Source: Actinomycetes bacterium
GTDB taxonomy: Bacteria > Actinomycetota > Actinomycetes > Actinomycetales > Cellulomonadaceae
Direction of reading: 5' to 3'
Length of the DNA: 14,053 nucleotides
Assembly: GCA_023418375.1 (NCBI GenBank)
Contig: JAEZZV010000088.1
Span: 1 to 14,053 of the forward strand
Below the pieces are notes generated by a model. It worked only from the letters and a program-made list of their open reading frames with translations, was not told where the DNA came from and did no database searches. This document shows, piece by piece, positions 6,094-14,053 of this stretch. Position numbers and translations under genes: made by a program. The first letter of the stretch is position 1; each line of letters opens with the position of its first letter.

Positions 6094-7029
6094 CTAGAGA
6101 ACTCCGCCGCCAGGTGGGACCAGGCGTGCCGCCCGCGGGGCGCGTTGACACTGCGGGCACCGGTAGGAGGACCGGTTCATGAAGGCCTCACGCACCAGCG
6201 GCGTGCCGCAGCGCGCGCACGGCCGGCCCTCCTGACCGTAGGCGGACAGCGACCGGTCGAAGTACCCCGACTGACCGTTCACGTTCACGTACAACGCGTC
6301 GAAGCTGGTCCCCCCGGCCACGAGCGCCTCGCGCATGACCTCCCCCGCCGCGTCGAGCAGCGCCACCAGCCGGCCCCGGCGCAACGTCGCCGTGGGGGTC
6401 GCCCAGTGGACGCGGGCCCGCCACAGCGCCTCGTCGGCGTAGATGTTGCCGATGCCGGACACCAGGGTCTGGTCGAGCAGCGCCCGCTTGATCCCCGTTC
6501 GACGACGGCGCACGGCCGCCTCGAGCGCAGGGCGGTCCAGGTGCGGGTCGAGCAGGTCGCGCGCGATGTGCGCCACCGGCACCGGCACGACGGGCAGGGC
6601 GCTCCCCCGCCCGCCCGGGGCACCGTCGGCGGTCGGGAGCACCGGGACGACGGCGAGCGAACCGAAGGTGCGCTGGTCCACGAAGTCGCAGACCACGTCG
6701 TCGTCGGCACCCGCCAGGGCGAGCCGCGCGCGTGTGTGCGGCGTCGGCGGCGTCTGGGGTGGCTGGACGAGCAGCTGACCGCTCATGCCCAGGTGCACGA
6801 GGAGGACGCCCCGGCCCGGGTCGTCGTCCAGGAGCAGCCACGCGTACTTCCCGCGCCGGACCGCCGCGGTGAGCGTGCGGCCCACCAGACGGGCCTCGAA
6901 GTCGTCGGGGCCGCCCTCGTGCCGGCGCACGGCGGACGCCCGCCGCACCTCGACGGACTCGACCGTCCGGCCGACGACGTGCCGGGCGAGGCCCGCGCGG
7001 ACCGTCTCGACCTCGGGGAGCTCAGGCAC
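6094..7029 (-). CDS. mutM: Formamidopyrimidine-DNA glycosylase (Fpg/MutM)
   Basis: A 311-residue bifunctional base-excision enzyme that removes oxidised purines such as 8-oxoguanine and nicks the abasic site. It starts PELPEVETVR after the initiator, so the catalytic N-terminal Pro and Glu3 are present. Lys61 (RRGKYAW), Met82 (HLGMSGQL), Arg120-Phe122 (DQRTFG) and Asn195 (SGIGNIYADEALW) match the DNA-binding and base-flipping residues of the family. The C-terminal zinc finger uses Cys271, 274, 291 and 294, with the actinobacterial MNRSSYRCPQCQ motif. GTG at 7027-7029 is the true start because Pro must be residue 2; the frame stays open further upstream, but that would bury Pro2. It overlaps the rnc stop by 8 bases (GTGCCTGA), and the response regulator follows one base after its stop. 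Confidence 0.95.
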   Translation of the reverse strand: MPELPEVETVRAGLARHVVGRTVESVEVRRASAVRRHEGGPDDFEARLVGRTLTAAVRRGKYAWLLLDDDPGRGVLLVHLGMSGQLLVQPPQTPPTPHTRARLALAGADDDVVCDFVDQRTFGSLAVVPVLPTADGAPGGRGSALPVVPVPVAHIARDLLDPHLDRPALEAAVRRRRTGIKRALLDQTLVSGIGNIYADEALWRARVHWATPTATLRRGRLVALLDAAGEVMREALVAGGTSFDALYVNVNGQSGYFDRSLSAYGQEGRPCARCGTPLVREAFMNRSSYRCPQCQRAPRAARLVPPGGGVL

Positions 7030-7783
7030 CCCGGTGCGTCGGCGCCGCCGCCGGGGCGACGGCCGCCTCGCCGGCACGCTCGCCGGCACCCTCGCCGTCG
7101 GGCAGCTCCGCGAGCGCCCGGTAGGCGGCGGCTGCCGCCTCCTGCTCGGCGATCTTCTTCGCCGAGCCCGTGCCCGTGCCCCGGACGGCGCCGTCCAGCA
7201 CGATCCGCGCCGTGAAGGTGCGTGCGTGGTCGGGGCCGTCGCTCGTCACGTCGTACTCGGGCGCGCCCAGCCCGAGCCGGGCGGCGACCTCCTGCAACGA
7301 CGTCTTCCAGTCGAGGCCCGCGCCCAGGTCGGCCGCGACGGCCAGCGTCGGGTCGACCAGGCGCTCCACGAGGCCACGGGCGACCTCGATCCCGTGCGTG
7401 AGGTACACCGCGCCGAACAGCGCCTCGAGCGTGTCGGACAGGATCGAGTCCTTGCCGCGGCCGCCGGTGGCCAGCTCACCCTTGCCCAGGAGGAGGTACT
7501 CGCCCAGGCCCAGGCGCCGGGCGATCGCCGCCAAGGAGCGCTGCGACACCGTCGCCGCACGCATCTTGGCCAGCTCGCCCTCGGACAGGTCCGGGTGCCG
7601 GCGGTACAGGGCCTCGGTGACCACGAGCCCCAGGACCGTGTCGCCGAGGAACTCCAGGCGCTCGTTGGTGGGGATCCCCCCCGCCTCGTGGGCGAACGAG
7701 CGGTGCGTCAGGGCCAGCACCAAGAGCTCGGGGTCCAGCTGGACCCCGAGCTCGGTGGTGAGCCGCTCGGCTGGCTGGGTCAT
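7022..7783 (-). CDS. rnc: Ribonuclease III
   Basis: A 253-residue double-strand-specific endoribonuclease that processes rRNA precursors and structured mRNAs. The catalytic domain has the signature NERLEFLGD with Glu41 and Asp48, and SDTLEALFGA with Asp117 and Glu120, so all four metal-binding acids are present. The double-stranded RNA-binding domain follows (DWKTSLQEVAARLG to SAKKIAEQEAAAAAYRAL, about 160-230), then an Ala-rich tail. ATG 7783 lies 16 bases after the rpmF stop. The order yceD-rpmF-rnc-mutM matches actinobacteria generally; in M. tuberculosis the equivalents are Rv2926c, Rv2925c and Rv2924c. Codons 11-20 form a perfect 30-bp palindrome, a possible self-cleavage hairpin. The S. 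coelicolor homologue AbsB is known to control itself by cutting stem-loops in its own polycistronic message. Confidence 0.96.
   Translation of the reverse strand: MTQPAERLTTELGVQLDPELLVLALTHRSFAHEAGGIPTNERLEFLGDTVLGLVVTEALYRRHPDLSEGELAKMRAATVSQRSLAAIARRLGLGEYLLLGKGELATGGRGKDSILSDTLEALFGAVYLTHGIEVARGLVERLVDPTLAVAADLGAGLDWKTSLQEVAARLGLGAPEYDVTSDGPDHARTFTARIVLDGAVRGTGTGSAKKIAEQEAAAAAYRALAELPDGEGAGERAGEAAVAPAAAPTHRGA
7724..7753 (-). repeat. Perfect 30-bp palindrome in the rnc coding region
   Basis: Left half GAGCTCGGGGTCCAG (7724-7738) is followed at once by its exact reverse complement (7739-7753). In the rnc transcript this folds into a 13-bp stem with an AGCU tetraloop. Four further pairs (CACC with GGUG) extend it across a UU bulge to about 17 bp. 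It begins 30 bases after the rnc start codon and encodes ELGVQLDPEL. A role as an RNase III target is inferred; the palindrome itself is certain. Confidence 0.9.
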
Positions 7784-7799
7784 CGACCCGAGCGAACCG

Positions 7800-7997
7800 T
7801 CAGCGGACCTCGTGCTCGGACTTGAGCGCCTCGACGTACTGGCGGCCGTTGTAGGCGCCGCAGGCGGGGCACGCGGCGTGCGGCAGGCGCGGGGCCTTGC
7901 AGCGCGGGCACGTCGTCAGGTCCGCCGCCGTGGTCTTCCACTGCGAGCGACGGGCCCGGGTGTTGGCGCGCGACATCCGGCGCTTGGGAACAGCCAC
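7800..7997 (-). CDS. rpmF: 50S ribosomal protein bL32
   Basis: A 65-residue ribosomal protein starting MAVPKRRMSRANTRARRSQWK, which is the canonical bL32 N-terminus. It carries a zinc ribbon CPRC-x9-CPAC, so it is the cysteine-containing (zinc-binding) form rather than the Cys-less paralogue some actinobacteria express under zinc limitation. The GTG start at 7995-7997 has AGGAGAG six bases upstream (8004-8010), a strong site that overlaps the end of yceD. There are only two bases between the yceD stop and this start. The yceD-rpmF pairing is widely conserved in bacteria. Confidence 0.97.
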   Translation of the reverse strand: MAVPKRRMSRANTRARRSQWKTTAADLTTCPRCKAPRLPHAACPACGAYNGRQYVEALKSEHEVR

Positions 7998-7999
7998 GG

Positions 8000-8602
8000 T
8001 CAGCTCTCCTTGTTGTCGTCGAAGACCCGGCCGAGGTCAGACCACCGGGGGTCGATCGTCTCATGCTTGTGATCCGGTCCCGCCACCGCGAGCCGCTCCC
8101 CGCACTCGGGGCACAGCCCCGGGCAGTCGGGGTCGCAGACCGGGCGGAACGGCAGTGCGGGCACCACCGCGTCCCGGACTGCCGGCTCGATGTCGACGTG
8201 GTCGCCGACGAGCACCGGGGCCTGCTCCTCCTCGTCGTCGCCATCCGCCGCGGCGGCCTGAGCCCGCTCGGGGTAGACGTACAGCTCCTGGAGCTCGGCG
8301 TCGACGTCCTCGACGACCTCCTCCAGGCAGCGCACGCACTCCCCGACGGCCCGGCCCCGGACGGTGCCGGAGACGAGGATCCCCTCCATGACCGCCTCGA
8401 GCCGCAGGTCCAGCTCGAGGTCGCTCCCGGCGGGGACGCCGATCACGACGGTACCGAGGTCCTCCGGCGCAGGGACGGTGCGCTGAAGTCGCCGCATGGT
8501 CCCCGGTCGGCGGTCGAGGTCGTGCACGTCCAGCACGAGCGGGGAAGAAGTCGGGCGCTCCACAGCGTCAGTCCAAGGTCGAGGGGTCTCGGTCCACGCC
8601 AT
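8000..8602 (-). CDS. yceD: YceD/DUF177 family protein
   Basis: About 200 residues of the YceD (DUF177) family, usually encoded next to rpmF and linked to 23S rRNA maturation or ribosome assembly. It contains the family hallmark GECVRCLEEV (Cys89, Cys92) in the middle. The C-terminal Cys cluster VCDPDCPGLCPECGERL (Cys156, 160, 164, 167) suggests metal binding. An acidic low-complexity stretch (DGDDEEEQ) separates the two. The start is uncertain: ATG 8602 is used, a GTG at 8563 would give a shorter form and GTG 8641 a longer one that runs through the putative promoter. It corresponds in position to M. tuberculosis Rv2926c. Confidence 0.9.
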   Translation of the reverse strand: MAWTETPRPWTDAVERPTSSPLVLDVHDLDRRPGTMRRLQRTVPAPEDLGTVVIGVPAGSDLELDLRLEAVMEGILVSGTVRGRAVGECVRCLEEVVEDVDAELQELYVYPERAQAAAADGDDEEEQAPVLVGDHVDIEPAVRDAVVPALPFRPVCDPDCPGLCPECGERLAVAGPDHKHETIDPRWSDLGRVFDDNKES

Positions 8603-8623
8603 GAGCGGCAGGACCAGCCGCCC

Positions 8624-8654
8624 ATCGTACGGCACACCCACCCCGGACTCCCAA
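8624..8654 (-). promoter_or_regulatory. Putative promoter for yceD-rpmF-rnc-mutM-regulator
   Basis: On the minus strand TTGGGA (8654-8649) is followed after 19 bases by TACGAT (8629-8624), a good TANNNT -10 box. Transcription would start near 8617, about 15 bases before the ATG at 8602. The -35 candidate lies in the loop of the hairpin at 8641-8660. The long spacer makes this tentative. Confidence 0.35.
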
Positions 8655-8660
8655 CCGGGG
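8641..8660 (-). terminator. Small hairpin just after sepIVA
   Basis: CCCCGG (8641-8646) and CCGGGG (8655-8660) form a 6-bp all-GC stem with an 8-base loop, one base past the sepIVA stop codon. It has no T-tract. It may attenuate read-through from the recG-sepIVA genes or protect an mRNA end; this sepIVA-yceD gap is one of the few non-overlapping spaces in the minus-strand cluster. Confidence 0.35.
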
Positions 8661-8661
8661 G

Positions 8662-9150
8662 TCAGTCGTCACCCAGGCGCTCGGCGAGCTTCGCCCGTCC
8701 CGCCTGCACCTGGGCGACCAGGCGCCCCAGGTCGATCTCGAACTCGGCCAGCCGCCGGTCGCAGTAGTCGTCCGCCTCGCGCCGCAGCCGCGCGGCGGTC
8801 GACTCGGCCTCGGCGACCAGGCGGGCCGCCTCCTCTCGCGCGGCGACGACGACGGCGTCGGTGCTCACGAGCTCGGCCGCCCGGGCTCGCGCCCGGGCCA
8901 CGAGACCCTCGGCCTCGGCGCGCGCACGCTCGCGGACGCCGTCGACCTCGGCCAGCACCTCGTCCGCCGCCTCGATCTCCTCGGGCACCGCCCGCCGGGC
9001 CTGCGCGATGAGGTGTGCCACCTCGGTGCGGTTGACGAGCACCGACGTGGACATCGGCATCGCCCGGCCGTGCTCGATCGCCCGCTCGAGGGCGTCGAGC
9101 ACTCCGGAGAGCGTCTCGTCCCCCGTCGGGCGGGCGTCGTCCGGGATCAT
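8662..9150 (-). CDS. sepIVA: SepIVA-like DivIVA-family septation/cell-wall protein
   Basis: A 162-residue, largely helical protein. After a short N-terminal region with ETLSGVLDALERAIEHGRAM and SVLVNRTEVAHLI, residues about 56-158 are a long Ala/Arg/Glu-rich coiled coil (RARAEAEGLVARARARAAEL). This matches the mycobacterial septation factor SepIVA (Rv2927c), whose gene sits directly beside the yceD-rnc-fpg genes as here. SepIVA is a cytoplasmic DivIVA-domain protein required for septum formation and normal polar growth. The ATG at 9148-9150 overlaps the coaD stop (ATGA), and GGAGG lies about 11 bases upstream, so translation is coupled to coaD. The frame is open upstream, but that part reads as shadow sequence. 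Assignment rests on synteny plus coiled-coil character. Confidence 0.8.
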   Translation of the reverse strand: MIPDDARPTGDETLSGVLDALERAIEHGRAMPMSTSVLVNRTEVAHLIAQARRAVPEEIEAADEVLAEVDGVRERARAEAEGLVARARARAAELVSTDAVVVAAREEAARLVAEAESTAARLRREADDYCDRRLAEFEIDLGRLVAQVQAGRAKLAERLGDD

Positions 9151-9641
9151 CCCCGGCTCGCCTCCCCGGGCGTCCCCAGCCGCTCGCGCACGACGTCGGC
9201 CACGCCGGCCGGGACCAGGTCCTCGATCGGTCCACCGTGCCGCGCCACGTCCTTGACCAGCGACGACGCGATGTGGGCGACGGCAGGGTCGGCCGGCAGG
9301 AACACGGTCTCCACGCCCAGGTGCCGGTTCATCCACGCCATCGGCAGCTCGGCGTCGTAGTCCCCGCCCGAGCGCAGGCCCTTGACGACGGCCGTCGCGC
9401 CCACCTCGCGGCAGAAGTCGACGAGGAGACCGGGCACCTCGGCCGCGCGGACGCCCGGCAGCCCGGCGACCGCGGCGGCGACCAGACCGACCCGCTCGGC
9501 AGCCGTCAGGAGCGGGGCCTTGGCGACGTTCGTCGCGACGGCGACGACCACCTCGTCGAAGAGCGCGGCAGCGCGGCGCACGACGTCCAGGTGGCCCAGG
9601 GTCACCGGGTCGAAGGAGCCCGGCACGACGGCGATGCTCAC
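9147..9641 (-). CDS. coaD: Pantetheine-phosphate adenylyltransferase
   Basis: A 164-residue enzyme of coenzyme A synthesis that joins ATP and 4'-phosphopantetheine to give dephospho-CoA. It starts MSIAVVPGSFDPVTLGHLDVV, containing the nucleotidyltransferase T-x-G-H motif (Thr14 to His17). Further family segments are KGLRSGGDYDAELPMAWMNR and the C-terminal IASSLVKDVARHGG (Ser126-Ser127). Length is normal for the hexameric bacterial enzyme. The GTG start at 9639-9641 places the conserved PGSFDP segment at the usual distance; there is no strong ribosome site. It follows rsmD by 35 bases, a near-universal actinobacterial pairing, and overlaps sepIVA at its 3' end. Confidence 0.96.
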   Translation of the reverse strand: MSIAVVPGSFDPVTLGHLDVVRRAAALFDEVVVAVATNVAKAPLLTAAERVGLVAAAVAGLPGVRAAEVPGLLVDFCREVGATAVVKGLRSGGDYDAELPMAWMNRHLGVETVFLPADPAVAHIASSLVKDVARHGGPIEDLVPAGVADVVRERLGTPGEASRG

Positions 9642-9676
9642 CCGGTCACTGTAGGCGCAGCCGGGCGGGCGCGGCC

Positions 9677-10222
9677 TCACGCGCGCTCGGCGTACCAGAG
9701 GACCGTCTCGCCGTACCGTTTCTCACCCACGCGCACGACGCCGTCCGGCCAGGTGGGCTCCGGCGTGCGGACCGTGCGCTCGACGACGAGCACCGCCCCC
9801 TCTGCCAGGTGCCGCGCCGCGCCGGCGAGGGCGGTGGCCAGCTCCTCCTCGCCGAGGTCGTACGGCGGGTCGGCCAGCACGAGGTCCACCGGGCCGGTCG
9901 CCCGATCGAGGAAGACGGCCACCTTCTGTGCGGCCACCCGGACCTGCCGCAACCCCAACCGGGCCGCGTTGCGCCGGCAGACCTCCGCGGCACGAGCCCC
10001 GGCCTCCACGAGCACGACGGTCGCCGCCCCCCGACTCGCCGCCTCGAGCCCGAGCGCGCCGGACCCGGCGTACAGGTCCCACACGGTGGCGCCGTCGAGG
10101 ACGTCGGCGTGCTCGAGCCGCGAGAAGAGGGCCTCACGCACCCGGTCGCTCGTCGGCCGCGTGCCCGCGGGGGGCACGTCGATCGTCCGACCGCCTGCGG
10201 TCCCGGCGATGATCCTCGTCAC
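9677..10222 (-). CDS. rsmD: 16S rRNA (guanine(966)-N(2))-methyltransferase RsmD
   Basis: A 181-residue SAM-dependent methyltransferase that modifies G966 of 16S rRNA during 30S assembly. It has the family N-terminus TRIIAGTAGGRTIDVPP and TRPTSDRVREALFSRLE, the SAM-binding motif WDLYAGSGALGLEAASRGA (about 48-66) and the catalytic DPPY at 118-121, followed by VLVVERT. The GTG start (10222-10220) overlaps the stop of the upstream membrane protein as GTGA and has GGGAGG six bases upstream (10229-10234). The frame is open much further upstream, but only as antisense-like shadow sequence. coaD follows. Confidence 0.95.
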   Translation of the reverse strand: MTRIIAGTAGGRTIDVPPAGTRPTSDRVREALFSRLEHADVLDGATVWDLYAGSGALGLEAASRGAATVVLVEAGARAAEVCRRNAARLGLRQVRVAAQKVAVFLDRATGPVDLVLADPPYDLGEEELATALAGAARHLAEGAVLVVERTVRTPEPTWPDGVVRVGEKRYGETVLWYAERA

Positions 10223-11817
10223 CGGCCGCCTCCCGTCGACGCCGTCGCGTCCATCGCCCGCTCCATCATCGAGCGGGTGTCGGTGCTGCTCGCGACCGCG
10301 ACGCAGATGGCGGAAGCGACGACCTGGACGCCGAGGAGCAGGGCCGGCGTCGCGCCCGTGACGAGCGCCACGATCACCGGCACGTGCCCGAGGAAGGCCA
10401 CGTCCGGCCCACGGGCCACGACGGCTGCAACCCCACCCGGCAGCGCGCCCATCGGGGTGGCGACGAGCGGTCCGCCCCAGTCGGGCGCCGGGCGGAAAGC
10501 CGCGCGCACCGCGGCCGCCGCCCACACGGGTGTGGCGAGCGCGCCGAGCAGCAGCCAGCGACCGAGCCCACCGCCCCACCAGCCGCCGACCGCCGCGTAG
10601 GCCGCCGCCGACCACGCCAGCATCGCCGCCCCGGGCACGACCATGTGCAGCCGCCGCACGGCCCGGTCGGACAACGGGAGGAGGCGGTCGACGGCCGGCT
10701 GCATCTCCGCGCGCCGCGCTGCCTCGGCCGTCGCTGTCATCGCGACGTACCCCACCACGAGGACCACGAGGACGAACGCCCCGGGGCCGGCGAGCTCGGG
10801 TGTCCGCGCGACGGCGACTGGCACGGCCGCCGCGACGACCACCTGCACGAGGTGCCGCACCGACCGCAGGAGGACGAGCGAGTCGGCCACGACCACCGCG
10901 ACGGAGGGTCCGTGCACGTGGCGGAACCGCCATCGGCGGCGCCTGCGCGCCGGGCTCGTGGCGTCGGTGAGGGCCCGACCGAGCTCACGCGAGTCGAGCG
11001 ACACGAGCGCACCCGCCGCCTGGGCGGCCACGGAGCCGCTCTCGCGGAGCGACCGGGCGGCCAGCTCGCCGAGTCGCACGTCGAGCAGCAGGGCTGTGGT
11101 CACCGCGGCCGCGGCGAGCACCCCGAGCGCGACCGGCGGGACGGCGACGGTCGTCGGCAGCCGGCCACCGGCGAGGGTCACCCCGAGCGCCACGACCGGG
11201 ACGAGGCCGAGCAGGAGGTCCCCGACCAAGGCGACCCGGCGACGACTCACCTGCGCGCTCTGCGCCACGCCCGCGAGCAGGACGACGAGCACGGCGGCGA
11301 GCGCTCCGGCGACGCTCGCGAGCACGACGTGACCCACGTCCCGGTCGGCGACGATGCCGGCGTCGAGGATGCCGACCACGACGGCCGCGACAGCGCCGGC
11401 GAGCAGCGGCAACCGGCGCGCCGTCGGACGGAGCAGTCCGCGGCGGTCCACGGGCGTCCCGAGCAGCCACGTCGCCTCGGCGCCGCCCACACCGACGGGC
11501 CCGAGGCGACCCGCCAGCGACACGACGAGGCCGAGCCCCGCGAGGAGCAGCCACGGGACCGCCGAGGCGACGCCCGGGCCGTCCGGGACCACGGCATGCG
11601 CCGGTGGCTCCAGCACCGAGCGCAGGCTCTGCGCCGACCCGAACGCCATCGCGAGTCCGATCACGCCCGTCACGGCGGCGTAGTACAGGTCGTTCATCAC
11701 CTCGCCGAGGCTGCCTCGGCTGGCGTGCCGTCGACCGGTCCGGACCACCCACCGGCGCAGTGCACGGCCCGACGGTGGGGCGCCCACCTCCGGGCCGACG
11801 AGTGTGGGAGCCGTCAT
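10219..11817 (-). CDS. ABC transporter membrane protein, DUF6297-like
   Basis: A 532-residue polytopic membrane protein with roughly ten or more hydrophobic helices (for example VPWLLLAGLGLVVSLAG, ASVAGALAAVLVVLLAGVAQ, GPGAFVLVVLVVGYVAM). A central basic cytoplasmic stretch ARRRRRWRFRHVHG separates two hydrophobic halves. It resembles the DUF6297 group of Micrococcales, recalled rather than searched. ATG 11817 overlaps the stop of the ABC ATPase as ATGA, with CGGAG nine bases upstream, and its own stop overlaps rsmD as GTGA. It is therefore translationally sandwiched and almost surely the permease of the ATPase. Substrate is unknown; the tail TRSMMERAMDATA is soluble. Confidence 0.8.
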   Translation of the reverse strand: MTAPTLVGPEVGAPPSGRALRRWVVRTGRRHASRGSLGEVMNDLYYAAVTGVIGLAMAFGSAQSLRSVLEPPAHAVVPDGPGVASAVPWLLLAGLGLVVSLAGRLGPVGVGGAEATWLLGTPVDRRGLLRPTARRLPLLAGAVAAVVVGILDAGIVADRDVGHVVLASVAGALAAVLVVLLAGVAQSAQVSRRRVALVGDLLLGLVPVVALGVTLAGGRLPTTVAVPPVALGVLAAAAVTTALLLDVRLGELAARSLRESGSVAAQAAGALVSLDSRELGRALTDATSPARRRRRWRFRHVHGPSVAVVVADSLVLLRSVRHLVQVVVAAAVPVAVARTPELAGPGAFVLVVLVVGYVAMTATAEAARRAEMQPAVDRLLPLSDRAVRRLHMVVPGAAMLAWSAAAYAAVGGWWGGGLGRWLLLGALATPVWAAAAVRAAFRPAPDWGGPLVATPMGALPGGVAAVVARGPDVAFLGHVPVIVALVTGATPALLLGVQVVASAICVAVASSTDTRSMMERAMDATASTGGGR

Positions 11818-12506
11818 GCCGGGGTGCTCCGCAGGGCGGCGACCGCCTGCACGGGAGAGAGCACCGGGCACTCCTGGTCGCCGACCAGCACCGCGCGGTC
11901 GGCCACCGCGAGGACGAGGTCCGGGTCGTGCGTCGCCAGGAGGACCGCGACACCCGCGGCCTTCTCGGCCTGCAGCCGCTCCGTGAGCGACTCCCGCATG
12001 GACGTGTCCAGGCGCTGCTCCGGCTCGTCGAGCACCAGCAGCGCGCGCGGGCGGGCGAAGGCCGAGGCGAGGAGCAGCCGTCGACGCTGGCCGGACGAGA
12101 GCGCCGTCGGCATCGACACGGCCTCGTCCCAGAGCCCGAAGTCCTCGAGCAGCCCGTCGACGACGGCATCGGCCTCCGCGACTCCGTGCCCACGCGCAAC
12201 CAGGTCGAGGTGCTCCCCGACGGTCAGCGCCGGGAACCACGCGTCGTCGTCGAGGACGCTGGCGACGGCGCGGCGGAAGTCGGCGGAGCGCTCGTCGACG
12301 GGGGCTCCGAGGACCGTCACCGTGCCCGACATCGGGGCGAGCAGGCCCAGGACCGCACGCAGCACAGTCGACTTGCCCGAGCCGTTCGGGCCGACCAGCG
12401 CGACGGCCTTCCCCGGCCGGAGCGTGAAGCTCACCGGGGCGCACACGGGGGCGGCCCCGTACCCGACCTCGAGCGCGCGGGCGCGGACGGCATCTGCGGG
12501 AGGCAC
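11814..12506 (-). CDS. ABC transporter ATP-binding protein
   Basis: A 230-residue stand-alone ATPase. Walker A is GPNGSGKST (39-47), signature LSSGQRRRLLLASA (137-150), Walker B ALLVLDEP (156-163) with Glu162, D-loop EQRLD and H-loop His194 (LLATHDPD). Two departures from consensus are visible: the signature is LSSGQ rather than LSGGQ, and the Q-loop position in SVLDDDAWFPALTV holds Asp86 where Gln is usual. The DEPEQRLD form seems typical of actinobacterial ATPases paired with DUF6297 proteins, from memory. GTG 12506 is chosen as the first start before the ATPase fold; its ribosome site is weak. The gene follows recG by 47 bases and overlaps the permease by 4. Exporter-type function is likely because no binding protein is nearby. 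Confidence 0.88.
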   Translation of the reverse strand: MPPADAVRARALEVGYGAAPVCAPVSFTLRPGKAVALVGPNGSGKSTVLRAVLGLLAPMSGTVTVLGAPVDERSADFRRAVASVLDDDAWFPALTVGEHLDLVARGHGVAEADAVVDGLLEDFGLWDEAVSMPTALSSGQRRRLLLASAFARPRALLVLDEPEQRLDTSMRESLTERLQAEKAAGVAVLLATHDPDLVLAVADRAVLVGDQECPVLSPVQAVAALRSTPA

Positions 12507-12553
12507 GCCGTCAGCGTAGGCGGACCGCGCACCGCGGGGCGGGACCCGACGGC

Positions 12554-14053
<1,500 letters not shown>

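Noticed and set aside
7030..7089. Upstream extension of MutM
   Set aside because: The enzyme needs Pro as residue 2; the GTG at 7029 gives exactly that, and the extension overlaps rnc with Arg-rich filler.

Overview
The window is a very GC-rich, densely coding stretch of chromosome. GTG starts, 4-bp ATGA/GTGA gene overlaps and the gene order recG ... rsmD-coaD-sepIVA-yceD-rpmF-rnc-mutM point to an actinobacterium. The DUF6297-type ABC pair and overall style suggest Micrococcales, perhaps a Cellulomonas relative; the genus is inference. Both ends of the window cut a gene: cydC at the left and recG at the right.

Left part (1-2726, plus strand): the C-terminal half of cydC (CydDC exporter needed for cytochrome bd assembly) overlaps by 4 bp a soluble DevS/DosS-like sensor kinase with two GAF domains. 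The histidine region that carries heme in mycobacterial DosS appears to be kept. The layout suggests a gas- or redox-sensing kinase made together with the cytochrome bd assembly factor.

Middle (2727-5417): a small accessory block. A TetR repressor (minus) is divergent from a compact cytoplasmic GH13 amylase-family enzyme (plus). The 66-bp gap between them holds two copies of a 19-bp inverted repeat, so four TAGTGA/TCACTA half-sites, which is a convincing operator. An unrecognised 170-residue protein follows, and then a convergent junction with a duplicated stem and a 25-bp direct repeat.

Right part (5418-14053, all minus strand): eleven genes read from recG through an ABC ATPase and its DUF6297-like membrane partner, rsmD, coaD, sepIVA, yceD, rpmF, rnc and mutM, to a DevR/DosR-like response regulator. 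Most junctions overlap or have gaps of only a few bases. A hairpin and a possible promoter lie between sepIVA and yceD. The response regulator starts one base after the mutM stop codon and is the obvious candidate partner of the kinase at 990-2726, although the two genes lie in different transcription units.

The most unusual small-scale feature is a perfect 30-bp palindrome inside rnc, 30 bases after its start codon. Its transcript would fold into a long hairpin in the message for RNase III itself, so it is a candidate self-cleavage site.
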